Shown piece by piece: positions 17,575-26,366 of a stretch of DNA of 64,000 nt; the stretch's first letter is position 1; the number at the start of each line of letters is the position of its first letter. The DNA comes from Streptomyces rugosispiralis (lineage in GTDB: Bacteria > Actinomycetota > Actinomycetes > Streptomycetales > Streptomycetaceae). The stretch lies in assembly GCF_024505145.1 (NCBI RefSeq), contig NZ_JANIAA010000015.1, positions 124,001-188,000 of the forward strand, written 5' to 3'. The notes beneath the pieces were generated by a model. It ran no database searches. It had not been told where the DNA came from and saw only the letters and a program-made list of their open reading frames with translations. Position numbers and translations under genes: made by a program.

Positions 17575-18168
17575 ATGAGGAAGATGCAAAGAGGTCTGGT
17601 CCAATGTCTGGCCTGGGTGCTGGCGACCGGCGCCGCGGTCACGCTGTCGTGGTACGGCGTGCGGACGGTGCTGACGGGTACGGCCTACGATCCGCCGCGC
17701 GCACTGCCGATCGCGAACGGCTCCGGGTCGGCGAACGGCGCCTGGTCCTCCTCGACGCATCGCCCCAAACCGCCCTCGCCCTCGGCCACTTCACCGTCCT
17801 CGCCGTCCTCGCCGTCCTCGCCCTCGCCTCCCGGGGCGGACGCGGGGTCCGATGGGGACAAGGGCGAGGAGTCCGGTTCGGCCGGGAGCACCCGGAAGCC
17901 GACGCAGAAGCCGTCCCGGCGGGAGTCGGCGCGGCCGGAGGAGAGCGGGCAGGTGCGCAGCTATCCGGTCAAGGGCGGCCGGGCGGTCTTCGACATCCGG
18001 GCGGCGTCGGCGGATCTGGTCTCGGCCACACCGGACGGCGGATGGCAGATGCGGGTGTGGAAGCAGAGCGAGTGGATCCGGGTGGACTTCGTCTCCGGGG
18101 CGGACACCACCACCGTCTTCTGCACCTGGCACGACGGTCCGCCCCAGGTTCGCATCGACGAGCACTGA
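17575..18168 (+). CDS. Membrane-anchored or secreted protein with Ser/Pro linker, unknown
   Basis: I do not recognise a family (197 aa). A signal or anchor helix (about 8-30, LVQCLAWVLATGAAVTLSWYG) is followed by a low-complexity Ser/Pro/Gly segment (about 50-120) and a C-terminal domain of about 75 residues starting YPVKGGRAVFDI and ending near FCTWHDGPPQVRIDEH. That domain looks like a beta-rich extracytoplasmic module. It is divergent from the two-component pair, so it may be the ligand sensor or target. An alternative ATG lies at 17584. Confidence 0.7.
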   Translation: MRKMQRGLVQCLAWVLATGAAVTLSWYGVRTVLTGTAYDPPRALPIANGSGSANGAWSSSTHRPKPPSPSATSPSSPSSPSSPSPPGADAGSDGDKGEESGSAGSTRKPTQKPSRRESARPEESGQVRSYPVKGGRAVFDIRAASADLVSATPDGGWQMRVWKQSEWIRVDFVSGADTTTVFCTWHDGPPQVRIDEH

Positions 18169-18218
18169 GCGCTTCGCCGGCACTCCCCTGGCCCGCCGTC
18201 GATCGTGCCGGTCTGCGG

Positions 18219-19109
18219 TCAGGCGAAGACGGCGGGCGGTGGGGCCGGGGAGGGGGCGGCGGTCGCGTCGGTGACCGGGGCCGCGCCTCCGGTGAAGTCC
18301 GCGAGCGCGCGGCCGTGTTCGACCCGGGCGGGGTGCGGATCGCCCGCGGCGCGGCGGGTGAGCTCGGCCAGCGGCAGCTCGCGGTCGGCGGCCAGCAGCA
18401 CGGCGTTGCCGAAGCGGCGGCCGCGCAGCAGGGCGGGGTCGGCGGTCAGACACACCTCGGCGAACGCGGCGCGGGCGGTGGCGATCTGGGCCTTCAGATG
18501 GGCCAGCGGCGGACCGTCGGCGAGATTCGCGGCGTAGCACCCGTCGGGGCGCAGGGCGCGGCGCACCTCGGCGAGGAATTCCGCGCTGGTGAGGTGGGCC
18601 GGCGTACGGGCCCCGCTGAAGACATCCGCGATGATCAGATCCGCCCAGCCGTCGGGCACCTTGGCGAGCCCGGTCCGGGCGTCCGCGCCGCGCACCCGTA
18701 TCCGGTCACCGGGGTCCAGCGGCAGCTCACGCCGGACGAACTGGACGAGCGGGGCGTCGATCTCGATGATCTGCTGGGTGGAGCGGGGGCGGGTGGCCGC
18801 TATATAGCGGGCGAGGGTGAAGGCGCCGCCGCCCAGATGGACCGCGTGCAGCGGGCGGCCGGGAGGGGCGGCGAGATCGGCGACATGGCCGAATCTGCGC
18901 TGGTACTCGAAGTCGAGATACGCGGGGTCGTCGAGGTCCACATGCGACTGCGGCTTGCCGTCGAGCAGCAGCGTCCAGCCGCGCGGCCGGTCCCGGTCCG
19001 GCACGAGTTCGGCGAGCCCCCCGTCGACGGATGCGGTGACCGGCTCGGGGCTGCGTCCCCGCGCCGCTCCGCGCCCGCGCGCGGCTCGCTTGTTCGTGCC
19101 TTTCGCCAT
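18219..19109 (-). CDS. Spermidine synthase-like methyltransferase-fold protein
   Basis: A 296-aa protein of the polyamine-synthase/Rossmann class. Seen: FEYQRRFGHVADL, glycine-rich loop AVHLGGGAFTLARY, acidic residue ending the next strand (IIEIDAPLVQFVR), and DLIIADVFSGARTPAHL, all typical of SpeE-like proteins. Such short actinobacterial relatives often lack membrane spans and their substrate is unproven. The basic N-terminus (KGTNKRAARGRGAARGR) is probably disordered. The ATG at 19109 has GGGA about 5 nt upstream. Confidence 0.75.
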   Translation of the reverse strand: MAKGTNKRAARGRGAARGRSPEPVTASVDGGLAELVPDRDRPRGWTLLLDGKPQSHVDLDDPAYLDFEYQRRFGHVADLAAPPGRPLHAVHLGGGAFTLARYIAATRPRSTQQIIEIDAPLVQFVRRELPLDPGDRIRVRGADARTGLAKVPDGWADLIIADVFSGARTPAHLTSAEFLAEVRRALRPDGCYAANLADGPPLAHLKAQIATARAAFAEVCLTADPALLRGRRFGNAVLLAADRELPLAELTRRAAGDPHPARVEHGRALADFTGGAAPVTDATAAPSPAPPPAVFA

Positions 19110-19149
19110 GTGTCCCAGTATGCGGCCGACCACTGACAGCCCCCGGGGC

Positions 19150-19743
19150 TCACTGGCAGCGGTCGACTGCCTCGATCATGCGGGCCGCCTCACCGAGCGC
19201 CGCCCGGAGCTCGGCGGGGTCGGTGGCGACCGTGTACGCCGCGTGGGGCGGCACCAGCCAGCCGGTGCCGATGCCCGGCGGGGCCTCGTTCCCGGCCGCG
19301 CCGGATCCGCCGTCTCCGGACGCGGTGTCCGCGGACGCGCTGTCTGCGGACACCGTGTCGCCGGACGCGGTGTCTCCGGACTCGTTGCTTCCGTAGGGGA
19401 GGTCTCCGAATGCGGAGTCTCCGGTTCGGGTGTCTCCGGCCTCGGCGGGGGTGCCGGCACCGGAGCCGATATTTATCCGGATCCCACGCCCGGATGTCTG
19501 GGTACACGCCGAGCCCGGCAGGTCCCAGCCGTCCGCCGTGCCGGGCGGGACCAGGAAGCCGAGGGTGTCGCAGGCGTTGTCATGCAGGACGGGACCGAGG
19601 CCGTCGCACGCACGACGCATGATGTCCACCGCCTCCAGCCCCTGGCGGGCGGGCACGGTGACGAGATCGCAGTCCTGGCGCTGGGGGTGGTGCTGAGCAG
19701 TCGTCCGTGAGCGGCTGGTATCCACTCCGGCCTCCCTCTTCAT
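19150..19743 (-). CDS. Unknown Streptomyces-type protein with pentapeptide repeats
   Basis: I cannot name a family with confidence (197 aa). Two conserved-looking blocks, CDTLGFLVPPGTADGWDL with ACTQTSGRG and GTGWLVPPHAAYTVATD, flank a Ser/Thr/Gly/Asp repeat of five-residue units (SGDTA-like). The C-terminus (PAELRAALGEAARMIEAV) is helical. It is divergent from the NsdA-like regulator gene, and related pairs are familiar in Streptomyces. No transmembrane segment or signal is visible. Confidence 0.7.
   Translation of the reverse strand: MKREAGVDTSRSRTTAQHHPQRQDCDLVTVPARQGLEAVDIMRRACDGLGPVLHDNACDTLGFLVPPGTADGWDLPGSACTQTSGRGIRINIGSGAGTPAEAGDTRTGDSAFGDLPYGSNESGDTASGDTVSADSASADTASGDGGSGAAGNEAPPGIGTGWLVPPHAAYTVATDPAELRAALGEAARMIEAVDRCQ
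19313..19387. repeat. Five 15-bp in-frame tandem repeats
   Basis: Units of the form TCTCCGGACGCGGTG run from 19313, 19328, 19343, 19358 and 19373 inside the unknown gene on the minus strand, encoding degenerate SGDTA-type pentapeptides. Confidence 0.75.
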
Positions 19744-19929
19744 CGGGTAGCACCTGATTCAACGCGCTGCGGCGTCAACGGCTACGGCCGAATGCCGCCG
19801 TAAAGGATGGCAGTTCATGGCAGATCGTGGGCGAGACGTCAGGTTTGCCGGAAATCTCCGAGTGTCGTGGATCGCACAGCCGGTACGGTTCTCCCCCGCC
19901 CACCTGGCATCACCAAGGGAGAGGCTCAG

Positions 19930-21402
19930 ATGACGCCGCTTCCAGAGCCCCCGCCACCCCGGCCGAACACCGCGTTCCGCCGACTGCGCGGACAGCTCTC
20001 GCCCTCCGAGTTCGCGGCGTCCGTGCGTCGCGCGGCCCGTGAGATCGGCGAGCAGGTCTCCTGCGACGCCCGCTATATCGGCCGTGTCGAGTCCGGGGCG
20101 ATCCGCTGCCCCAACTACGCGTACGAGCGGGTCTTCCGCCATATGTTCCCCGGCCGCACCCTTACGGATCTCGGCTTCGCCTCCCGTGAGTCGGTGCGCG
20201 GCCACCAGGCGCGCGGCCCCGCGGGACTTCCCGCCCCCGTGCCCGTGCCCGTACCCGGACCGCGCCCCGGGCCCTGCGAGCCCCAGGGCAAGGGATCCGT
20301 CGACATCTTCGAGGAGAGCGAACTGCTGCGCCGCTCGTTCATGGCCGGTGGGGCGGCGGCCGCCGCCGTGGCCGCCGCGCCCCGGGCCGGGACGCCGCCC
20401 CGGCGGGCGGGGCGGCGGGTCGGCGAGGCCGAGGCGGCGGCCGTGGAGGAGGCCGTACGGCGGATCCGGGTGCTGGACGACCGGCACGGCGCCGACCCCC
20501 TCTACGCGCACACCGCCAAACCGCTGAGCGCCGCCTACGCGCTGCTCGACGCGGGCGGCTACAGCCGCTCGATCGCCGAGCGGCTCTTCGCGGGCGCGGG
20601 CGAACTGGCCATCTCGGTGGGCTGGCTGGCCCATGACTCCGGGCGGCTGTCCGACGCGCGATCCCACTACGCCGAGGCCCTGGCCACCGCGCGGGTCTCC
20701 GGCGACGCCGCCCTGGAGGCGCACGCGTTCTGCAACACCGCCTTCCTCGCCCGCGACGCCGGGCACCCCCGCGAGGCCGTGAGGGCGGCGCAGGCGGCCC
20801 AGCGGGTCGCCGAGCGGCTCGCCTCGCCACGGCTGCTGTCGCTGCTCGCGCTGCGCGAGGCCGGGGGGCTCGCCTGGCTGACCGACCGGGGCGGCTGTGA
20901 GCGGGCGCTGCTGCGCGCCCGGACGCTGTTCGGGCGCGGACCCTGCGACGCCGACCCCGAGTGGATGAGCTTCTTCGGGGAGGCCGAACTGGAGGGTCTT
21001 GAGGCGCAGTGCTGGTCGGCGCTCGGCGACTGGAAGCGCGCCGTGGAGCACGCGCGGCGCGCGGTGGCCCTCCAGAACCCCCACTTCACCCGCAATATCG
21101 CGCTGTTCACCACGGAGTTGGCGAGCGATCTGGTGGCGGGCGGCGCGCCGGACGCGGCCGCCGCCTCGGCCGGCCGGGCGCTCGGCCTGCTGGACCAGGT
21201 GAAGTCGTCGCGGATCCGCCGGATGCTCGACGACACGGCCCGGATATTGCGTCCTTACGGTCGCGATGCGGCGGTCGCCGACTTCCTCGCCCGCTATGAG
21301 ACGGCCACCGCTCGCCCCGAGGCCGCCGTGCGCCCCGAGGCGTCCGCACGTCCCGGGGCCCCCGCCCGCCCCGAGCCGGCCGGCCGCACCAGTCCGGTCT
21401 GA
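19930..21402 (+). CDS. NsdA-like regulator with HTH and TPR-type repeats
   Basis: A 490-aa protein resembling the Streptomyces NsdA/NsdB developmental regulators. The N-terminal 100 residues form an XRE-like DNA-binding region (FRRLRGQLSPSEFAASVRRAA, ISCDARYIGRVESG-like). A segment SVDIFEESELLRRSFMAGG resembles an internal Tat-like motif, but there is no N-terminal signal. The remainder is helical, TPR-type (about 200-460, RSHYAEALATARVSGDAALEAH and CWSALGDWKRAVEHAR). The ATG at 19930 follows GAGAGG. NsdA in S. coelicolor represses sporulation and antibiotics; the same role here is inference from resemblance only. Confidence 0.75.
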   Translation: MTPLPEPPPPRPNTAFRRLRGQLSPSEFAASVRRAAREIGEQVSCDARYIGRVESGAIRCPNYAYERVFRHMFPGRTLTDLGFASRESVRGHQARGPAGLPAPVPVPVPGPRPGPCEPQGKGSVDIFEESELLRRSFMAGGAAAAAVAAAPRAGTPPRRAGRRVGEAEAAAVEEAVRRIRVLDDRHGADPLYAHTAKPLSAAYALLDAGGYSRSIAERLFAGAGELAISVGWLAHDSGRLSDARSHYAEALATARVSGDAALEAHAFCNTAFLARDAGHPREAVRAAQAAQRVAERLASPRLLSLLALREAGGLAWLTDRGGCERALLRARTLFGRGPCDADPEWMSFFGEAELEGLEAQCWSALGDWKRAVEHARRAVALQNPHFTRNIALFTTELASDLVAGGAPDAAAASAGRALGLLDQVKSSRIRRMLDDTARILRPYGRDAAVADFLARYETATARPEAAVRPEASARPGAPARPEPAGRTSPV

Positions 21403-21433
21403 CGCGGTACGGCCGCGGTGCGAGATGGCCGGT

Positions 21434-22027
21434 TCAGTCGAGATGGCCGGTGTCGTTCCAGCGCTCGATGGCGGGCTCGCCGTACGCCCAGCCGAGCACC
21501 GACAGGGACGTGGGATCGAGCCGGATACGGGCGGCGAAGGAGGCGTCATGGCCGAGCCAACGGGCGCCCAGCGTCCGCAGGATGTGGCCGTGCGCGAAGA
21601 CCAGCACATCGCGGTCGGCCGAGCGCGCCCACTCCACGACCTCGTCGGCCCGCGCCGCGATCGAGGCGATCGACTCGCCCTCGGGCACCCCGTCGCGCCA
21701 GATGAGCCAGCCCGGCCGGACGGCCGTGATCTCGGCGGGGGTCATCCCCTCGTACGCGCCGTAGTCCCACTCCAGGAGCGCGTCCCACTCCCGCGCCCGG
21801 TCGCCGAAGCCCGCCAGCGCGCAGGTCTCCTTCGCCCGCGACAGCGGGCTGGTGCGCACCTCGGCGTCCGGGAGGCCCGCCCAGGGGCCGTGGTGCAGCC
21901 GCTCGCCGAGCAGTTCGGCGCCGCGCCGTCCCTCGTCCAGCAGCGGGATGTCCGTACGGCCGGTGTGCTTCCCGGTCAGCGACCACCGCGTCTGTCCGTG
22001 CCGGGCCAGGAGGATGCGTGGGGCCAT
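21434..22027 (-). CDS. Histidine phosphatase (phosphoglycerate mutase-like)
   Basis: A 197-aa branch-1 histidine phosphatase. The phospho-histidine loop is LLARHGQTRW (His about 10), with GRTDIPLLDEGRR, the acid loop LLEWDYGAYEGMTPAEI, and the second catalytic His in VFAHGHILRTL. The substrate is a small phosphate ester that cannot be deduced. AGAAGG-type spacing supports the ATG at 22027. It is convergent with the NsdA-like gene, 31 bp apart. Confidence 0.9.
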   Translation of the reverse strand: MAPRILLARHGQTRWSLTGKHTGRTDIPLLDEGRRGAELLGERLHHGPWAGLPDAEVRTSPLSRAKETCALAGFGDRAREWDALLEWDYGAYEGMTPAEITAVRPGWLIWRDGVPEGESIASIAARADEVVEWARSADRDVLVFAHGHILRTLGARWLGHDASFAARIRLDPTSLSVLGWAYGEPAIERWNDTGHLD

Positions 22028-22337
22028 GGGGTAGTGCCTTCTTTCACCGGATTCGCACCGCCGCGCCGCCGTGCGCCGTTACACGTCGCTGCCTGCGGTT
22101 TCGTGCACATCGCGGGACCAGCGCATGGCCGATCACCATCCCTCCATCATCGCGCACGTGATCGGCAGGCAACCTCCGGGTCACTCCTGGCGTCTTCCAG
22201 GCTGCGCGCGAGTCCGCCAGGGGGGTTCCGACAGTGGGCGCGCTCGCGGACGGGGGCGGTGCGTAGGTCGCTTCGCCTACACCGTACGGTTGACCGCGCG
22301 CCTTTTTCTGGCCGCCTGAACTTTGGAGAGCGTCCGA

Positions 22338-23363
22338 ATGCCCCATACCGTGCCCCGTGCCGGAGCAGCACAGGGCAGTCGGCCCCGTTGGTGGACCGAA
22401 CTGCCGCTCATAGCGGTGGTGTACGCCGCATACTCGGCCGGTCGGCTCCTGGCCCGCGGCGATGTGTCCAGCGCCGTCGATCACGGTCTGGCGATCCTCC
22501 ATTTCGAACAGCGTCTGAACATCGACTTCGAGTCGCCGCTGAACGACCTCCTCACGGCCAACGCGGTCATAGGCATACCGGCGGACTTCGCCTACGCCTC
22601 GCTGCACTACGTCCTCACCCCGGTCATCCTGATGTGGCTGTGGAAGCGCCGTAAGGCGTCGGACTACCGCTTTCTGCGCACCTGGCTGCTGGTCTCCACG
22701 GTCATCGGGCTCATAGGCTTCACCCTGCTGCCCACGTGCCCGCCGCGGCTCCTGGACGCGAGCCACGGCTTCGTGGACACCATGGCGCAGTACGGCTCGT
22801 ACGGCTGGTGGGGCGGCGACGCCAGCGCACCGCGCGGGCTCGGCGGGCTGACCAACCAGTACGCGGCGATGCCCAGCCTCCATGTGGGATGGGCGCTGTG
22901 GTGCGGCGTCGCCCTGTGGCGGCACGGACGCTCGGGGTGGACCAAGGTCGTCGCGGTCGGCTATCCGCTGGCGATCACGCTCGTGGTGATGGGCACCGCC
23001 AACCACTACTTCCTGGACGCGGTCGCCGGCGCCGCCACCATGGGGCTCGGGGCGCTGCTGGCGGGCCCGGCGCTGCGGCTCACGGAGGCCCTGCGCACCC
23101 GCCTGCGCCCGGCCCAGGAGGCCCCCGTCGCCTCCCGAAACGCGGGTGTGCCCGCGAATGTCGGTGACAAGTGCGAGACTTCGGCGCGTGAACGGGAACG
23201 GATCCCCCGACAGCAGGGCAGGGGCGCGGACAGGCGACGCACCGACGGTGCCGCGGACGACGGCGGCCGGGGAGCCGGTGCCGGTACCGGCGGCCGAGGC
23301 GCCACGGCCACGGGCGGCACGGCCCCCGCGGCAGGCGACGGGGCTCCGGCAGCGGCTCGCTGA
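22338..23363 (+). CDS. PAP2-superfamily membrane phosphotransferase/phosphatase
   Basis: A membrane enzyme (up to 341 aa) of the inositol phosphorylceramide-synthase/PAP2_3 type. It has about six spans between residues 20 and 250 and the catalytic signatures TNQYAAMPSLHVGW and TANHYFLDAVAG (His and Asp of PAP2 motif C3). GGAGAG supports the ATG; a TTG at 22323 is less likely. The last 90 residues are Arg/Gly/Ala-rich, with codon use unlike the core, and overlap the next gene's frame by 176 nt. The functional protein may effectively end near residue 255. It probably handles a lipid or polyprenyl phosphate. Confidence 0.8.
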   Translation: MPHTVPRAGAAQGSRPRWWTELPLIAVVYAAYSAGRLLARGDVSSAVDHGLAILHFEQRLNIDFESPLNDLLTANAVIGIPADFAYASLHYVLTPVILMWLWKRRKASDYRFLRTWLLVSTVIGLIGFTLLPTCPPRLLDASHGFVDTMAQYGSYGWWGGDASAPRGLGGLTNQYAAMPSLHVGWALWCGVALWRHGRSGWTKVVAVGYPLAITLVVMGTANHYFLDAVAGAATMGLGALLAGPALRLTEALRTRLRPAQEAPVASRNAGVPANVGDKCETSARERERIPRQQGRGADRRRTDGAADDGGRGAGAGTGGRGATATGGTAPAAGDGAPAAAR

Positions 23364-24630
23364 GCTGCGCGGCCCGGCCACCGCTCCCCGTCCGATGGAC
23401 GCCCGAGCGCTGGCCGCGCTGGCCGCCAACCCGGGCTGCCGCCGCCGCGCGCTGCTGGACGGGGCCGGGGTCGACAAGGGCGCGCTGGCGCAGGCCCTGG
23501 GTGCTCCCGCGAACTTCGGGCAGTCGCAGTTCGCGCATCAGCGCGGCAACTCCTTCGAGGCCCGGGTCAAGGCCGACGGCGGCGCGGATCTGGTGCGGCT
23601 GCTGCACGAGCGGCTGCGCGACGGCTCGGAGCCGCCCGGCCCCGGCTCCGTCGCGACCCCCGATCTGACCGCGCCTGGCCCGCAGGGCCGCACGGCCCGT
23701 ACGGCGCTCGCGCTGCGGGAGGCCACCGAGGCGGGCCGCTGGGCGCTGCTGGACCATCCGATGGTGAGCCTGGACGTCGCGGGCTCGCCCGCCTTCCTGG
23801 AGCCGGACGCGGTCGTGGTGCACCCCGACGGGTCGTGGACGGTCGTCGAGATCAAGTCCTTCCCCATGGTGGACGGCTCCGCCGACCCGGCCAAGGTGGG
23901 CGCGGCCGCCCGGCAGTCGGCGGTCTACACGCTGGCGCTGGAGCGGGTGGCGTCGATGATCGGCGAGCCGGGGCAGGGCGGCGGCGCGGCGAAGAACGGC
24001 GGCGCGGCGAAGAACGGCGGCGCGGCGGAGAACGGCGGCGCGGCGGAGACGGCCTCGGCCTCGGTGGGCCCGGCGGCTCCGGCGGCCCGAGCGGACAGCG
24101 CTCCCGTGCGGGCCCGGGTGCGGCATCAGGTGCTGCTCGTCTGCCCCAAGGACTTCTCCAACCTGCCGACCGCCGAACTGGTCGATGTGCGCAAGCAGCT
24201 GGCGGTCACCCGGCGGCAGCTCGACCGGCTGACCCGGATCGAGGAGATCGCCGCCGCCCTCCCCGAGGGCACCACCTTCGACCTCCGGCTCACCGACGAC
24301 GGCCGCGTCCCGACCCGGCCGATGGAGGAGCTCACGGCCGCCGTGGACTCGGTGGACGCGGCGTACGCACCGGAGTGCCTGTCCACCTGTGAGCTGGCCG
24401 CCCACTGCCGGACCCGGTCCCGCGCGGCGGGACAGGTCGAGGCGCTGGGCCGTGGCGTCCGGGGCGAGCTGGGCGGGCTCACCACCGTGGACGCCGTCCT
24501 TACGGCCGCCATGAACGGCCCCGCCGACAAGGCGCCCACCGGTGACCCCGCCGTGGACGCCCTGCGCCGCGCGGCGGCCCTGCGCGCCGAGGCGCTCGCC
24601 GCCCGCCCCGAGGCGGTGGCATGTCGCTGA
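23188..24630 (+). CDS. Predicted Fe-S PD-(D/E)XK nuclease
   Basis: A 480-aa protein with the nuclease core DAVVVHPDGSWTVVEIKSF (D207, E221, K223 as D-(E)XK) and four cysteines placed as in the 4Fe-4S nucleases Cas4, AddB and Dna2. These are one N-terminal Cys (C84, NPGCRRRALLDG) and three after the core (C397, C401, C407; CLSTCELAAHC). A loop of four GGAAKN-type hexapeptides (18-bp repeats) interrupts it at about residues 265-288. The start is uncertain: GTG 23188 overlaps the PAP2 frame, and ATG 23395 would avoid overlap but lacks a ribosome site. It overlaps the next gene by 10 nt and forms a module with it and the helicase. Confidence 0.75.
   Translation: MNGNGSPDSRAGARTGDAPTVPRTTAAGEPVPVPAAEAPRPRAARPPRQATGLRQRLAELRGPATAPRPMDARALAALAANPGCRRRALLDGAGVDKGALAQALGAPANFGQSQFAHQRGNSFEARVKADGGADLVRLLHERLRDGSEPPGPGSVATPDLTAPGPQGRTARTALALREATEAGRWALLDHPMVSLDVAGSPAFLEPDAVVVHPDGSWTVVEIKSFPMVDGSADPAKVGAAARQSAVYTLALERVASMIGEPGQGGGAAKNGGAAKNGGAAENGGAAETASASVGPAAPAARADSAPVRARVRHQVLLVCPKDFSNLPTAELVDVRKQLAVTRRQLDRLTRIEEIAAALPEGTTFDLRLTDDGRVPTRPMEELTAAVDSVDAAYAPECLSTCELAAHCRTRSRAAGQVEALGRGVRGELGGLTTVDAVLTAAMNGPADKAPTGDPAVDALRRAAALRAEALAARPEAVACR
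23980..24051 (+). repeat. Four 18-bp in-frame repeats in the nuclease gene
   Basis: GGCGGCGCGGCGAAGAAC-type units start at 23980, 23998, 24016 and 24034. They encode a flexible Gly/Ala/Asn/Lys loop after the catalytic core. Confidence 0.8.
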
Positions 24631-26366
24631 TCACCACCCTGGCCCGGATGGAGGCGGTCCGGGAGGGACGGGCCCAGCCCCTGACCACCGTGCGCCACCG
24701 CCATCTCTCGGAGCGTCCGCTGGCGTTCGTCCCGCTCACCACCGCCGGTGAGGCGGGGGCGCCGCTCGGGGCGCTGGTGGGCACCGACCGGGACGCGCCG
24801 CGGCTGCTGATCGTGGCCCAGCCGCGCGACCGCGACCTGCGGTTCGCGTTCCTCGCCGAGCTCGCGGAGGAGATCCAGCCGTATCTGGACTCGTACGGGG
24901 ACGAGGTCGAGCTGGAGGAGCGCAAGGAGACCGATCCGGAGACCGGCAAGAAGGTGCCGGTCCAGGTCGAGCTCTGCCAGGACGCGCCGCAACTGCTGGT
25001 GCCCAGCGCCGCGGGCGTGGCGTTCGTCCGGCTGCTGGGCCGGTCGATGCGGTTCCGGCGGACCGCCGAGCAGGACCCGGAGACGCCCTTCCCGGCACCC
25101 GCGCGGGTACCGCTGCTGGGGCGGTGGCTGACCCACTACGGGGAGCGGGCGCGGGTGCCCGGCTCCTGTCTGCTGCTCTCGCTCACCGAGCTGCTGAGCC
25201 GTCACTGGGCGACCGGCCAGAGCAATCTCGAGGATCAGCACCTGGGCTCGCTGCTGGCCTGGATCGACCCCCCGGCGGGCGTGCCGGGCGCGGAGGCGGC
25301 GCTGCGGGCGGAGTCGGAGCGGGACGAGGCGGGCCAGTTGCGCTGCCCGCCCGCCGGACCGTCCACCGACCCCGCCTTCGACAACAAGCTGCTGGCCCCG
25401 GCGATGTCCCGCTACGACGCGGCCCGCGCCGAGGCGGCACAGGGCGTGGCCGGGGGCGCGGCGCGGCTGCGGCTCGCCGAGGCGGAGCTGCGCGGGCTGG
25501 TCGAATCTCAGTTGCGGCCCACCTGGGACGCGCTGTGGCACGGGGTGGACCTGCTGCGTGCCCTCCCGGAGGGCACGCGGGTGGCCGACCGCTGGAAGCG
25601 GGACCGCTGGTCCTACACCGGTCACCGGGACCGGGTCCGGGCCGGGGAGCCGCCCCAGCCCAAGCTGGACGACGCGGTGACGGCGGCGCAGAAGCTCGCC
25701 GCGCGGGAGACCGCGCAGGCCCAGCTGGACGCCCATGAGGCGCTGGACGACCCGCTGGTGATGGCGGGGCGGCGGCTGGCCGGTGAGGCGTTCGCGGGCG
25801 AGGTGATCGATGTGGAGATGGCCTGGTCGGACGCCAAGGTGCCGCGCCCGCGCCCGCTGGTCACGATCCGCACCGAGGACCGTCCGCACCTGGCCGAGCG
25901 GGTCAAGCTGCACCGGGTCACGGCCGACGGCAGGGCGCAGAGCGGGGAGTTCGCCGGTCTCGCGGACCTGGACGATGCCGCGGACTTGGACGGCGCTGCC
26001 GACGTGGACGGTACTGCCGACGTGGATGGCGCCGACGGGTCCGGCGAGGGCGGGTCCGGCGAGGGCGGGTCCGGCGAGGCCGGCGGAGCCGATGTCGTGG
26101 GCGACCCGGGCGATACGGACGGCCCGGGTCATGCGCTGGTGGTGCGGCTGACCGGCGGGATGGGCCGGGGCAAGCAGCCCGAGCCGGGCACGGTGCCCGA
26201 GAAGGGCGACCGGGTGTGCTGGACGCTGTTCGAGCACGCCCCGCGCGGCGGCCCCGAGCTGCCCGACCCGGAGAGCACCCCATGGACCCATGGCGGTCCG
26301 CCGGACGCCGCCGCCCCGGCCCAGGGCCCCCAGCCCGACCCGATGACCGAGGAGGACTATCTGTGA
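24621..26366 (+). CDS. Unknown middle protein of the nuclease-helicase module
   Basis: I do not recognise a family (581 aa). It is soluble with no signal or membrane segment. The N-terminus has a globular stretch with LLIVAQPRDRDLRFAFLAEL and an acidic KETDPETGKKVPV insertion. The centre is helical and charged (ARLRLAEAELRGLVESQLRP to LLRALPEGTRVADRWKRDRW). At about 450-500 an acidic Asp/Gly repeat precedes a small C-terminal block (HALVVRLTGGMGRGKQPEPG) and the tail TEEDYL. It overlaps the nuclease by 10 nt and the helicase by 4 nt (GTGA), so the three products are probably made in fixed ratio and may form a complex. Confidence 0.75.
   Translation: MSLITTLARMEAVREGRAQPLTTVRHRHLSERPLAFVPLTTAGEAGAPLGALVGTDRDAPRLLIVAQPRDRDLRFAFLAELAEEIQPYLDSYGDEVELEERKETDPETGKKVPVQVELCQDAPQLLVPSAAGVAFVRLLGRSMRFRRTAEQDPETPFPAPARVPLLGRWLTHYGERARVPGSCLLLSLTELLSRHWATGQSNLEDQHLGSLLAWIDPPAGVPGAEAALRAESERDEAGQLRCPPAGPSTDPAFDNKLLAPAMSRYDAARAEAAQGVAGGAARLRLAEAELRGLVESQLRPTWDALWHGVDLLRALPEGTRVADRWKRDRWSYTGHRDRVRAGEPPQPKLDDAVTAAQKLAARETAQAQLDAHEALDDPLVMAGRRLAGEAFAGEVIDVEMAWSDAKVPRPRPLVTIRTEDRPHLAERVKLHRVTADGRAQSGEFAGLADLDDAADLDGAADVDGTADVDGADGSGEGGSGEGGSGEAGGADVVGDPGDTDGPGHALVVRLTGGMGRGKQPEPGTVPEKGDRVCWTLFEHAPRGGPELPDPESTPWTHGGPPDAAAPAQGPQPDPMTEEDYL

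Noticed and set aside
20290..20400. Tat signal peptide inside the NsdA-like protein
   Set aside because: RRSFMAGG plus a hydrophobic Ala stretch looks Tat-like but lies about 135 residues into a cytoplasmic DNA-binding protein.
23188..24630. Cas4 of a CRISPR system
   Set aside because: The Fe-S nuclease pattern is shared, but there are no other cas genes or arrays; a helicase partner and operon overlap suggest a different system.
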